Below, one piece after another: positions 21,157-27,944 of a DNA stretch of 27,944 nt. The notes below the pieces were generated by a model. It saw only the letters and a program-made list of their open reading frames with translations. It searched no databases and had not been told where the DNA came from. Positions within the stretch are counted from its first letter, which is position 1, and the number at the start of each line of letters is the position of its first letter. Source of the stretch: CAIPSZ01 sp038065015 (GTDB taxonomy: Bacteria; Patescibacteriota; Patescibacteriia; PEXW01); contig JBBTRU010000049.1 of NCBI GenBank assembly GCA_038065015.1, positions 1 through 27,944 of the forward strand, in the 5' to 3' direction. The translations under genes and the position numbers were made by a program.

Positions 21157-21498
21157 ATGCGCGTTAAACGAGGTACCAGCCACATCAAGCATCGTAAAAA
21201 CCTTCTCGAGCGGGCCAAGGGCTATCGCTGGAAGCGCAAGTCCAGCGTCAAACTGGCCAAAGTTGCCGTCCGCAAAGCCGGCCGCTACGCCTACATCCAC
21301 CGCCGCCTGAAGAAGCGCGATGCGCGCAGCCTATGGCAAATTAAGATCAACGCCGCGGCGCGACTCAACGAAACCACCTACTCCAAACTCATCAACGCGC
21401 TCAAGAAGGCCAACATCCAGCTAGACCGAAAAATCCTAGCTCACTTGGCCGAATTCCATCCGGAAGTGTTCAAGGCCATCGTGGCTAAGACAAAGTAA
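21157..21498 (+). CDS. rplT: Ribosomal protein bL20
   Basis: A 113-residue 23S rRNA-binding protein needed early in 50S assembly. The N-terminus 'MRVKRGTSHIKHRKNLLERA' and 'YAYIHRRLKKRDARSLWQIK' are typical, as is the length. It is translated from the rpmI transcript and is followed by an intrinsic terminator. In other bacteria L20 represses its own operon through a leader structure; the leaderless rpmI start here leaves no place for that. Confidence 0.97.
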   Translation: MRVKRGTSHIKHRKNLLERAKGYRWKRKSSVKLAKVAVRKAGRYAYIHRRLKKRDARSLWQIKINAAARLNETTYSKLINALKKANIQLDRKILAHLAEFHPEVFKAIVAKTK

Positions 21499-21519
21499 CA
21501 CCCCCCCTTAACCCCCTCC

Positions 21520-21550
21520 AACACCTTTGCGCCCGCAAGGGTGTTTTCGT
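21520..21550 (+). terminator. Intrinsic terminator after rplT
   Basis: An 11-bp stem AACACCTTTGC/GCAAGGGTGTT (21520-21530, 21535-21545; one U-G wobble) with loop GCCC, followed by TTCGTTT. Twelve bases further on is the -10 of the next gene. Confidence 0.8.
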
Positions 21551-21574
21551 TTGAAAAACCTGTACAATAGCCTT

Positions 21575-23203
21575 GTGAAGATTCACTTCCTCATTTCCAT
21601 ATCCCTCGTGGCTGTTGGCATCCTCGCCAGCATAATGTTCTTCTGGCACCTGGGTACCAACCCGCTAGAAAAATGGGACGAGGCTATTCACGCCCAGGTA
21701 ACGCATGAAATGGTGGAATCTGGCAATTGGCTAGAGCTCACCTGGAACCACGAACCCTACTTCCGCAAACCCCCGCTGCGCTTCTGGCTAAGCGCACCCG
21801 TCGTCATGTTTTTCGGCGAGTCGGAATTCACCATTCGCTTTTGGTCGGCCACGGCGGGCGTGCTCACGACGCTGCTGATTGCGCTATGGGCGTGGCAGGC
21901 CCAGCACCAGTCGCTCCGCTCCGATGCGGGGCAGGCAACCAAAAAAATTTCGACAGCGTGGCTGGCGGCGCTCATTTTCCTTTCCGGCAAGTATTTGTTC
22001 TACCACGCCTTCCGCACGGGCGAGACCGATGGGCTCATGACCTTTACCACCCTCCTCGCACTATGGGCGTATTGGAAGAGCTGGACCAAACCACGCTGGC
22101 TCATAGTCACGGCACTAGCACTGGGTCTAACGTTTCTAACAAAATTCACGGCCGCGGGTTTTGCCGGCATTACCATCCTGCTGCATCTGGTTGCGACGCG
22201 CGGATTTACCAAATACTCCAAAAAAATCTGGTTGCAGACTATTGGCATTGGTTTGCTCGTTGTGGCGCCGTGGGTAGTTGCCCAGCTCGTCATTCGCGGC
22301 AATGCCTTTGTGCAAGAATACTTTAGCGAAGATATTGTTACCCGCGCTTCCACCAACCTCTACGGCTTCGAGGCCGGCCCGGGCTGGTACTGGGACGTGT
22401 TCGTGAAGCGCTTCTTTCCCTTGGCCGCCTTTGCCCTGCCAGCCTGCGTGTGGGCAATAGGCAGGATGATTGCGAAACGGGATAGCCTGCTGGGCCTGTG
22501 GCTCGCTTTCCTGGCCGTGACCGTGGCTATTGTTTCGTTCAATGCCAGCAAGACAGATTGGTACCTGTTGCCAATCTACCCGGTACTCGCCCTGGTTATG
22601 AGCCTGTGGGTTACACGCTGGTTCCGCTGGCCATTGGGCTGGATTTCCTTGGGACTCATTGCGTGGGGTGTTGTCGCCTACGTGCGTCGCTTACCCAGCA
22701 TGGTACCCGACACTGGCTTTACCCACTGGCTCGTTCCCCAAACCTACCTGGAGTGGTTCAATGGCAATGGCGGGCGCTGGGCCATGGCGCTGCTTATTGC
22801 AGGAGTCATCATTCTGCTCACCATCATGGCGAATCATCGTCAATCACCCAAGCTCTGGCGCAGCACCCTCGTGGCACTCCTCCTCTGGATTGGGGTTATT
22901 GCCTTTGCCGGCCAACGAGCCGAACTCCGCGTGACTCGAAGCGAACCACTCCTGCCGGCAGCACGGACAATTATCCAACGCGAAAAGCCAAACATCCTCT
23001 ACCTCAAGAATGTTTACCTGCCGCATGAGCCGACGGTAGTGTTTTACCTAGGCAATGAAAAAAACACTACGTTAGAGGATGTCCCTACTTCCATATCCTC
23101 GGGTGCCTATGTATTAGAAAAACTCCAAGGCGGGGTAACACCGCTTGGCGGCACTCCCCTGTTGCAATCAGCCGACTTCCAGCTAGTACGCTACAACCAA
23201 TAA
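21575..23203 (+). CDS. GT39/ArnT-like membrane glycosyltransferase
   Basis: A polytopic protein of 542 residues with about 11-12 membrane helices. The first outer loop carries the family's acidic signature, 'NPLEKWDEAIHAQVTHEMVE' (Asp in 'WDE'), and is followed by 'RKPPLRFWLSAPVVMFFGES'; both fit the dolichyl/undecaprenyl-phosphate-sugar-dependent PMT/ArnT group (PMT_2). It probably transfers a sugar from a lipid carrier to protein or envelope glycan on the outer face. The GTG at 21575 is preferred: a -10-like TACAAT (21563-21568) ends six bases before it, and the frame upstream is GC-rich terminator DNA. It converges with the cupin gene, 5 bp away. Confidence 0.9.
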   Translation: MKIHFLISISLVAVGILASIMFFWHLGTNPLEKWDEAIHAQVTHEMVESGNWLELTWNHEPYFRKPPLRFWLSAPVVMFFGESEFTIRFWSATAGVLTTLLIALWAWQAQHQSLRSDAGQATKKISTAWLAALIFLSGKYLFYHAFRTGETDGLMTFTTLLALWAYWKSWTKPRWLIVTALALGLTFLTKFTAAGFAGITILLHLVATRGFTKYSKKIWLQTIGIGLLVVAPWVVAQLVIRGNAFVQEYFSEDIVTRASTNLYGFEAGPGWYWDVFVKRFFPLAAFALPACVWAIGRMIAKRDSLLGLWLAFLAVTVAIVSFNASKTDWYLLPIYPVLALVMSLWVTRWFRWPLGWISLGLIAWGVVAYVRRLPSMVPDTGFTHWLVPQTYLEWFNGNGGRWAMALLIAGVIILLTIMANHRQSPKLWRSTLVALLLWIGVIAFAGQRAELRVTRSEPLLPAARTIIQREKPNILYLKNVYLPHEPTVVFYLGNEKNTTLEDVPTSISSGAYVLEKLQGGVTPLGGTPLLQSADFQLVRYNQ

Positions 23204-23208
23204 ACTAG

Positions 23209-23562
23209 CTAATCTTCGAAGTAGTCGTTATCTACCCAGTTATATTTAAACGCCACGTATCGGTAGGGTTCAGTGCTGGTATTCCGAACTTCGTGTTTGT
23301 CATTAGGCTCGACGATGAGAATATCCCCCGCTGCCAGCGGTATCTTTTCGCCATTCACCCAAAATTCCCCAGCGGTATTGAGGAAGTAAAAAACTTCTAC
23401 TTGCTGTTTGTGGTAGTGACTCTCGGCCACTTGCCCCGGGGCAATGGAAAGCTCCTGCACCAAAAGACCGGGTGCTTTAAGCACCTCCGGTGTAGCCAGG
23501 ACTTTTTTGCTATACCCCGGCTTGTGCGTCCATTCTGCTTTGCTTCCTTGAATGTGTTGCAT
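23209..23562 (-). CDS. Single-domain cupin protein
   Basis: A 117-residue beta-barrel protein. Cupin motif 1 is 'GQVAESHYHKQQVEVFYFL' (HxH and Glu as metal ligands) and motif 2 is 'GDILIVEPNDKHEVRN' (His ligand); so a metal site is probably present. It could be a small isomerase, dioxygenase or sugar/metabolite sensor; nothing more specific can be said. It is a monocistronic-looking gene between the GT39 gene (convergent) and a hairpin-rich spacer. TAATCA ten bases or so upstream of the ATG might serve as -10. Confidence 0.85.
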   Translation of the reverse strand: MQHIQGSKAEWTHKPGYSKKVLATPEVLKAPGLLVQELSIAPGQVAESHYHKQQVEVFYFLNTAGEFWVNGEKIPLAAGDILIVEPNDKHEVRNTSTEPYRYVAFKYNWVDNDYFED

Positions 23563-23583
23563 ATATGAATCTGATTACGGGGT

Positions 23584-23703
23584 CCCCGCGAATGTGGCGC
23601 GCACCCTGAGCGAACGTAGTGAGTCGAAGGGGAGCACGCATTCGTGGGGCAAAGCGAGGCTTCGTGGGAACGGTGAAGTCCCGATTCGCGCCAGCGAGTC
23701 GGG
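23584..23703. repeat. Hairpin-rich spacer next to tRNA-Asp
   Basis: Outer stem CCCCGCGAATG/CATTCGTGGGG (23584-23594, 23639-23649; one wobble) encloses a CCCTGAGCG...TCGAAGGGG unit (23604-23632), a dispersed repeat type widespread in bacteria. A second hairpin CCCGATTCGC-GCCA-GCGAGTCGGG (23680-23703; one U-G wobble) follows. No ORF in it looks real. The layout of clustered hairpins resembles the 19115-19400 array, but the sequences differ. Confidence 0.65.
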
Positions 23704-23727
23704 CGGAACTGTGACCGCGAAACGAGC

Positions 23728-23803
23728 TGGCGGACCCGAAGGGAATCGAACCCTCGATCTTCTCCGTGACAGGGAGACGTGTTAACCGCTACACTACGGG
23801 TCC
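23728..23803 (-). tRNA. tRNA-Asp (anticodon GUC), CCA encoded
   Basis: Full cloverleaf on the minus strand: acceptor GGACCCG/CGGGTCC, discriminator G and an encoded CCA at 23728-23730. The anticodon stem TCTCC/GGAGA has loop CTGTCAC giving GUC. The T arm GAGGG-TTCGATT-CCCTT is canonical. 76 nt. Confidence 0.95.
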
Positions 23804-23850
23804 AAAATTGAGCTAGCCGATTGTAACACGCTCCCCCTATCCTGCCAAGT

Positions 23851-26226
23851 CTACTTAATGCGAAAGTTCACCTTGGGAATATTCCCTTTGCTGTCCATGA
23901 TACCAAAGGCGCCTTTTTTGATGACGGACTGGGTGTCGCGATTAGTAATCTTCACATCGTACAAACCCGGCTTCATCTTGCCCAACGGGATAAGCATGTT
24001 GACGTTTGTGCTCTTCTTCACAAACGTCTTGAGCTTATACGAGCCGATGGTTACCGACACGCCATTGCGAAAGTTCTTGCCGAAAATATCCAAATACGCC
24101 GTCGCCTTTACATTCTTCGGCTGTTTGAGCTTGTTCACCAAGAATTTGGTAAACACCGGCGCCGGCAAACTGAACTTGGGGCCACCCACCACATCCACTT
24201 TGCGGATCAGGTCGTTCCAGCTATCGGCCACGTACAGGCTCTTGCCATCTGGCGTAATCGCTAAGCTGGATAAGCTGTTAAACCGCGCAGCCGCCCGTGC
24301 CCCGTCTTTGTACCCGCGCTCGCCCGAGCCCGCCACCGTGGTCATGATACCCGTCTTGGTGTTCACCACGGTAATGCGGCTGGAACCCACGCTGGAGATG
24401 TACAGCAAGTTGTTCGGGCCCATGGCCAAACCCACGGGCAACGAAAGCGAAGCTTCGGTGCCTTTCCCCTCTTCATGCCCCTGCTTAGCACCCACCAGGG
24501 TCGTTACTTTGCTAGTGGCTAATGTTATGGCCCGTACGCGGTGGTTGTCTTGGTCGGCAACGTACAAGGTCAAGCCGTCGGCCGACATTGCTAAACGTGT
24601 GGGTGATTTGAACTTGGCTGCTGCGCCAACGCCATCCACGAAGCCAGCGCTGGAGCCTGCAACCAACGCAGTCTGTCCGTCGCTTATGCGTACGCTCCGA
24701 ATTTTGCTATTGCCAGTATCTGCTACATAGAGCGTGGCGCCGTCCGCAGACAACGCAATGCCTTGCGGCGCGCGGAAATAGGCACAACTCGCTACTTCAA
24801 GTGTCTGGGTATCACACTTTATCCCATCTTGGTAACCATTGTTCGTTGCCCCGCTGGAATTTATAAGGCCAGCGCCCGAGATGAGGCTCGTTGTTGCCGG
24901 GCTGCCAAAGGTAATTTTGCGTATGCGGTTGTTCCAACGGTCAGTCACGTACAGCGCCGTGTCGTCCGCGTTGAGGGTTATGGAGGAAATCGTGCTAAAA
25001 CGCGTCCGCGGACTGGCCTGGTCTGCCGGGCCTTCACCGTAGTCATCTACAATATCCCCGATGATCACCGAAGTTGCGCCGGTGGCCAGGGTAATTTTGC
25101 GAATGTGGTTGTTGATAGCTGCATACATGATGGTGCCATCTTTGGTAATGGCAAAAGACGATGGCCGACCAAAGAGGACGCTTGCGGCGGCGCCACTCAC
25201 GTCACCAAACCGGGTGGAACCAATGAATGCACCTTCATCGGTGGGCGTGGTCTTGTTGTAGCGGTGAATGGTGCCAATGCCGGAGTTTGCCACGTACACA
25301 TTGCTGCCGTACGTACGCAAACCCACTGGGTAGTTCAAATCCTGCATCCGGAAGTCCGTGGCAAAAAGGCTGGTTGTCTTGGTCGTTAAATCTATGGCGC
25401 GGATGTAGTCGGTGAGCCCATTACCGTCACTCACGTACAGCGTGTTGCCGTCACGAGTAATGCCCCAGACATTACGGAACAACGCTTCCGCACCCGTGCC
25501 TTCCCAGTAGCCAGCCGCACCGGAACCGGCAATCACGCTGGCTGCGCCGGTGCCAATATTCACCTCGAGTACGCGGTACGAGCCGCTATCTGCAACGTAC
25601 AACGACGCACCATCGGCAGAGAGTGCAAGTTTCTTGGGTTTGCTCACGCTGGTAGAAACCGTAGTAAGCGCGCCGCTGCTGGTGCTCACTTTACGAATGG
25701 CATTGCCTTCAGTGTCAGCAATATAGACTGTGCTGCCGCTGACGACCACGCCTTGCGGAGATTTGAGGACGGTCTTGACTAGTGTGCTCACCACGCCGGC
25801 GGATGTAATTTTACGAATGCGGTTGTTGGCCGAATCGGCGACATACACGTTGCCGCTGCTGTCCAGGGTTATCCCCCGCGGCAAAGCGAACGTTGCGGTC
25901 GTGCCGGTGCCATCTTTATTCCCGTACTCGCCCGTACCCGCGAACGTCGAGACAACGCCTTCGGGCGTTACTTTACGAATGACGTTGTTGTACGTATCGG
26001 CAATGTAAAAGGTACCGTCGCTGGTAATTTCCAAATCTTCCGGGAAATCGAGTAGCGCCTCTGCGCGCGTACCACCGTCGCCGCTGTAAATTTTACCTAG
26101 ATATGTCGAGACATCGCCATACGCAGCTTTGGCTGCTGGGGCAAACAAAAACGCCGCACTTAGGAACAAGGCGGTGGAAGCGAGCACGCGCAAACGAGCG
26201 TGTGTAGGCATAAGCATATATTTCAT
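23851..26226 (-). CDS. Secreted NHL-repeat protein with IPT/TIG-like end
   Basis: 791 residues from ATG 26224-26226. A signal peptide (hydrophobic 'LASTALFLSAAFLFAPAAKA', cleavage likely after AKA) leads into some ten NHL/SMP-30-type beta-propeller repeats. The repeat core is 'LYVADxxNxRIRKI', often preceded by 'FxxPxGIxLxxDG' and followed by 'VSTxxGxGxxGxxDG'; there are enough blades for two propellers. The C-terminal ~100 residues ('AYLDIFGKNFRNGVSVTIGS') look like an IPT/TIG Ig-fold. Such proteins bind ligands or partners at the cell surface. The start was chosen over the upstream ATG because an extended -10 TGCTAGAAT (26250-26258) lies between them. No membrane anchor follows. Confidence 0.88.
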   Translation of the reverse strand: MKYMLMPTHARLRVLASTALFLSAAFLFAPAAKAAYGDVSTYLGKIYSGDGGTRAEALLDFPEDLEITSDGTFYIADTYNNVIRKVTPEGVVSTFAGTGEYGNKDGTGTTATFALPRGITLDSSGNVYVADSANNRIRKITSAGVVSTLVKTVLKSPQGVVVSGSTVYIADTEGNAIRKVSTSSGALTTVSTSVSKPKKLALSADGASLYVADSGSYRVLEVNIGTGAASVIAGSGAAGYWEGTGAEALFRNVWGITRDGNTLYVSDGNGLTDYIRAIDLTTKTTSLFATDFRMQDLNYPVGLRTYGSNVYVANSGIGTIHRYNKTTPTDEGAFIGSTRFGDVSGAAASVLFGRPSSFAITKDGTIMYAAINNHIRKITLATGATSVIIGDIVDDYGEGPADQASPRTRFSTISSITLNADDTALYVTDRWNNRIRKITFGSPATTSLISGAGLINSSGATNNGYQDGIKCDTQTLEVASCAYFRAPQGIALSADGATLYVADTGNSKIRSVRISDGQTALVAGSSAGFVDGVGAAAKFKSPTRLAMSADGLTLYVADQDNHRVRAITLATSKVTTLVGAKQGHEEGKGTEASLSLPVGLAMGPNNLLYISSVGSSRITVVNTKTGIMTTVAGSGERGYKDGARAAARFNSLSSLAITPDGKSLYVADSWNDLIRKVDVVGGPKFSLPAPVFTKFLVNKLKQPKNVKATAYLDIFGKNFRNGVSVTIGSYKLKTFVKKSTNVNMLIPLGKMKPGLYDVKITNRDTQSVIKKGAFGIMDSKGNIPKVNFRIK

Positions 26227-26249
26227 TGGGAAATTTTGTTTCTGCAGGT

Positions 26250-26258
26250 ATTCTAGCA
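26250..26258 (-). promoter_or_regulatory. Extended -10 promoter of the NHL-repeat gene
   Basis: Minus-strand TGCTAGAAT, just after the terminator of the upstream gene. The predicted leader is about 17-20 nt with no Shine-Dalgarno. Confidence 0.5.
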
Positions 26259-26268
26259 TATTTCGAGC

Positions 26269-26306
26269 AAAAAGAAAAGGGCACCTCACAAAATGTGAGA
26301 TGCCCC
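26269..26306 (-). terminator. Intrinsic terminator after the 26330 gene
   Basis: Minus-strand stem GGGCATCTCACA/TGTGAGGTGCCC (26305-26294, 26290-26279) followed by TTTTCTTTTT. The odd pair is a U-G wobble only on the minus strand, as in the 3848-3877 terminator. Confidence 0.85.
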
Positions 26307-26329
26307 GAGATGCAAAGTACGATGGAAAA

Positions 26330-27307
26330 CTAAAGTGCAGACTTGGTCAAGTGGATTTCCACTTTACCGGTGTCTTTTGACATGCCGTTGCTTTTGTCGT
26401 TGATGGTAAATTGCAGAATCATTTCTGACTCTGTAGAATTTTCCACCAGATGTTTGGCGTGCATGCCGGCCATGGTCCAAGGCAGACCAGGATGTTTGTA
26501 CACCACCGACAAAATGTTGAGGTCTGGAGCGGGATACTTATGCATATCCTTATCCTCGTACCTCGGGCATGTGCCGTAGCCATTCGCATCACACCAGAGA
26601 GAATCCCCAGTGTTCACATCAAAGCTCGAATAGTACCAAGCAGACTCAACCCAAAACGTGACTTGCTGACCAGCCGGAATTTCGTATTCCAGCCCGTCGC
26701 TGTCGCTGACATCGAGTTGAAGTGTATCTAAGGTGTCCGCAGGTTTTACCGGTACAACATTGATAACATCTGCTGCAACGAGTACATTTTTAAACACTGA
26801 CTGGTTGACCTTGATCGTTCCTGCAGCGGACATGAGAGTATCGATCTGATCGTTATGGAGCACTAATTGATTAGAATCAATAGTCATACCCATGGCGAGT
26901 AAATGCTTATCGAGATTACCACTCAACTTTGCATCTGCACTCATAACTGCTGCAATAATGGAAGCCTGACTCGTCGCTCCAGGGGCATAGGTACGACTAG
27001 CTTGTACTGTTTGTTCTTTAGCTTTCGCAAAAAAACTCGCAAACGTACCATTCGGGTCATGTGCCCGATTATACTCCTGCATAAACTTCGGGATCCAGAA
27101 TGCAAGCGCGATAATCATAAGACCGGTAACGATGAATCCAGCCGTAGCGTTTGCACGAAATGCTATCACTGAAACCACACTACAAAGCCCAATGACTGCT
27201 ATGAGTTGCGCACGCTCAGGGAATATCACCGAGAGTACGATAACTCCGAGTAATGCGGCTATGGTTATAACCACACTTCCGGGGAGCTTCTTGATTGCTT
27301 CCCACAT
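26330..27307 (-). CDS. Membrane protein with exported C-terminal domain, unknown function
   Basis: A 325-residue protein. Three hydrophobic helices fill residues 10-75 ('VVITIAALLGVIVLSVIF', 'LIAVIGLCSVVSVIAF', 'AGFIVTGLMIIALAFWIPKF'). The remaining 250 residues are soluble and probably extracellular, with 'EIPAGQQVTFWVESAWYYSS' and a Cys pair around 'LWCDANGYGTCPRYED' that could form a disulfide. A GAGGTG ribosome site precedes the ATG. It starts one base after the stop of the upstream membrane gene and ends before a terminator, so the two genes form an operon. No family recognised. Confidence 0.75.
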   Translation of the reverse strand: MWEAIKKLPGSVVITIAALLGVIVLSVIFPERAQLIAVIGLCSVVSVIAFRANATAGFIVTGLMIIALAFWIPKFMQEYNRAHDPNGTFASFFAKAKEQTVQASRTYAPGATSQASIIAAVMSADAKLSGNLDKHLLAMGMTIDSNQLVLHNDQIDTLMSAAGTIKVNQSVFKNVLVAADVINVVPVKPADTLDTLQLDVSDSDGLEYEIPAGQQVTFWVESAWYYSSFDVNTGDSLWCDANGYGTCPRYEDKDMHKYPAPDLNILSVVYKHPGLPWTMAGMHAKHLVENSTESEMILQFTINDKSNGMSKDTGKVEIHLTKSAL

Positions 27308-27308
27308 A

Positions 27309-27944
27309 TTACTTCACCTCACTTTTGCTGATTCTATTTTTTTTACGAAACCCAAACTCCAAGACCTCATCAATGACGAAGAGGGCGGCTACAATTTCGC
27401 CGCTATTGCGCTTCATCCATTGGATGATCTTCATCCATGGCACTTCCACCTTTGGTTTGGCAGCTTCAGCAGCAACCGCGCCAGAAGTAGTCATGACCAT
27501 TGGCGTGCTAAAGGTTAGTCCTCCTTGCACTCCACCTGTACGCGGTTTGCCGCGTACGCCAGATTCGTTCATGTTGCTAATCCAATCACGAATTTTGGTA
27601 ACCATTCCTCGTATGCTTTTCCATGTTTCTTCACGAAGGGAAAAAACAGCGTAAAGCAATGCACTTGCCCAGGCAAAAGGCAGGAATGCAAACATCCAGA
27701 AGAATAACCAAAGAATACTCGTAACGGGATGCGTTTGCTCCGAAGTTGATACCTGCGGTTTAGCGGTACCATAGAATTCATCCGGATTAGGAATGTAGGC
27801 AGACCGGACCATGGATCTTCCGGACAGCGGCTGCTGCCCGAACGTTTCGGTAAGCACCGCGTCACGCAAGCCATAGGGTTGCGCTTTGTGGTAGACGTAC
27901 GGTAGGTAGATGAAGGCAAAGGCGAGTGTGCCAAACGTCAGCGC
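27309..27944 (-). CDS. Membrane protein, 5' end outside window
   Basis: The frame is open from the right edge without a stop, so the N-terminus lies outside. The 211 visible residues start in a hydrophobic stretch ('LTFGTLAFAFIYLPYVY'), then a polar stretch, a second long membrane hairpin ('ILWLFFWMFAFLPFAWASAL') and a Lys/Arg-rich C-terminal half with 'EIVAALFVIDEVLEFGFRKK'. A TTG at 27867-27869 could start a shorter protein, but upstream residues fit the same pattern, so a true partial is more likely. Co-transcribed with the 26330 gene. Function unknown. Confidence 0.65.
   Translation of the reverse strand, partial: ALTFGTLAFAFIYLPYVYHKAQPYGLRDAVLTETFGQQPLSGRSMVRSAYIPNPDEFYGTAKPQVSTSEQTHPVTSILWLFFWMFAFLPFAWASALLYAVFSLREETWKSIRGMVTKIRDWISNMNESGVRGKPRTGGVQGGLTFSTPMVMTTSGAVAAEAAKPKVEVPWMKIIQWMKRNSGEIVAALFVIDEVLEFGFRKKNRISKSEVK

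Noticed and set aside
23552..23785. Plus-strand ORF across the hairpin spacer and tRNA-Asp
   Set aside because: It reads through hairpins and the antisense of the tRNA; the ending 'GPEGNRTLDLLRDRE' is the well-known false translation of tRNA T and anticodon arms.

Overview
The window looks like a chromosomal segment of a Patescibacteria/CPR (Parcubacteria-like) genome. This is inferred from protein flavour: an ArgRS with a degenerate HIGH motif, an archaeal/eukaryal-style single-chain GlyRS, an infC-rpmI-rplT block, a membrane-anchored Clp-type ATPase, a DUF6390-type protein, and many structured intergenic repeats. No rRNA or phylogenetic marker search could be run, so the phylum is an inference. 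Base composition is moderately GC-rich with a few clearly AT-richer patches.

Layout. 1-3808 (minus strand): glyQS, a short membrane ORF, a 5'-truncated REP-type (IS200-like) transposase with hairpins inside its own reading frame, an EamA transporter and a DUF6390-like protein running off the left edge. 3848-4084 (minus): a compact transcription unit with a consensus promoter, a possible 33-codon leaderless ORF, a degenerate tRNA-Asn-like element and a strong terminator. 4092-10708 (minus): a helical protein of unknown function, a membrane-anchored double-AAA+ Clp-like ATPase with an apparently dead first ATPase ring, a small membrane protein and a large bitopic surface protein; recO and ileS lie immediately upstream, then a GT4 glycosyltransferase and argS (to 17386). 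17419-21498 (mostly plus): an unknown small gene, smpB, ssrA (tmRNA, 18712-19115), a 285-bp array of nested hairpins, a GIY-YIG nuclease, an AT-rich zinc-ribbon gene (minus), infC with a probable AUU start, rpmI and rplT. 21575-23203 (plus): a GT39-type membrane glycosyltransferase. 23209-27944 (minus): a cupin, a second hairpin-rich interval, tRNA-Asp(GUC), a secreted NHL-repeat/IPT protein, and two membrane proteins, the last running off the right edge.

How the genes work together. Three aminoacyl-tRNA synthetases, tRNA-Asp, IF-3, L35, L20 and SmpB/tmRNA make this a translation-rich neighbourhood. SmpB and tmRNA are adjacent and form the trans-translation ribosome-rescue system. The ClpC-like ATPase cluster is a plausible envelope protein-handling module.

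Two themes deserve attention. First, several genes (argS, rpmI, glyQS, the 8505 membrane protein, GT39, GIY-YIG) have a -10 box ending only 6-9 nt before the start codon, implying leaderless mRNAs, while a few others carry clear Shine-Dalgarno sites. Second, the window contains at least four different families of structured repeats; one is a set of hairpins with compensatory stem changes and a conserved loop, packed between ssrA and a GIY-YIG nuclease, and is the best candidate here for an undescribed repeat/nuclease system.
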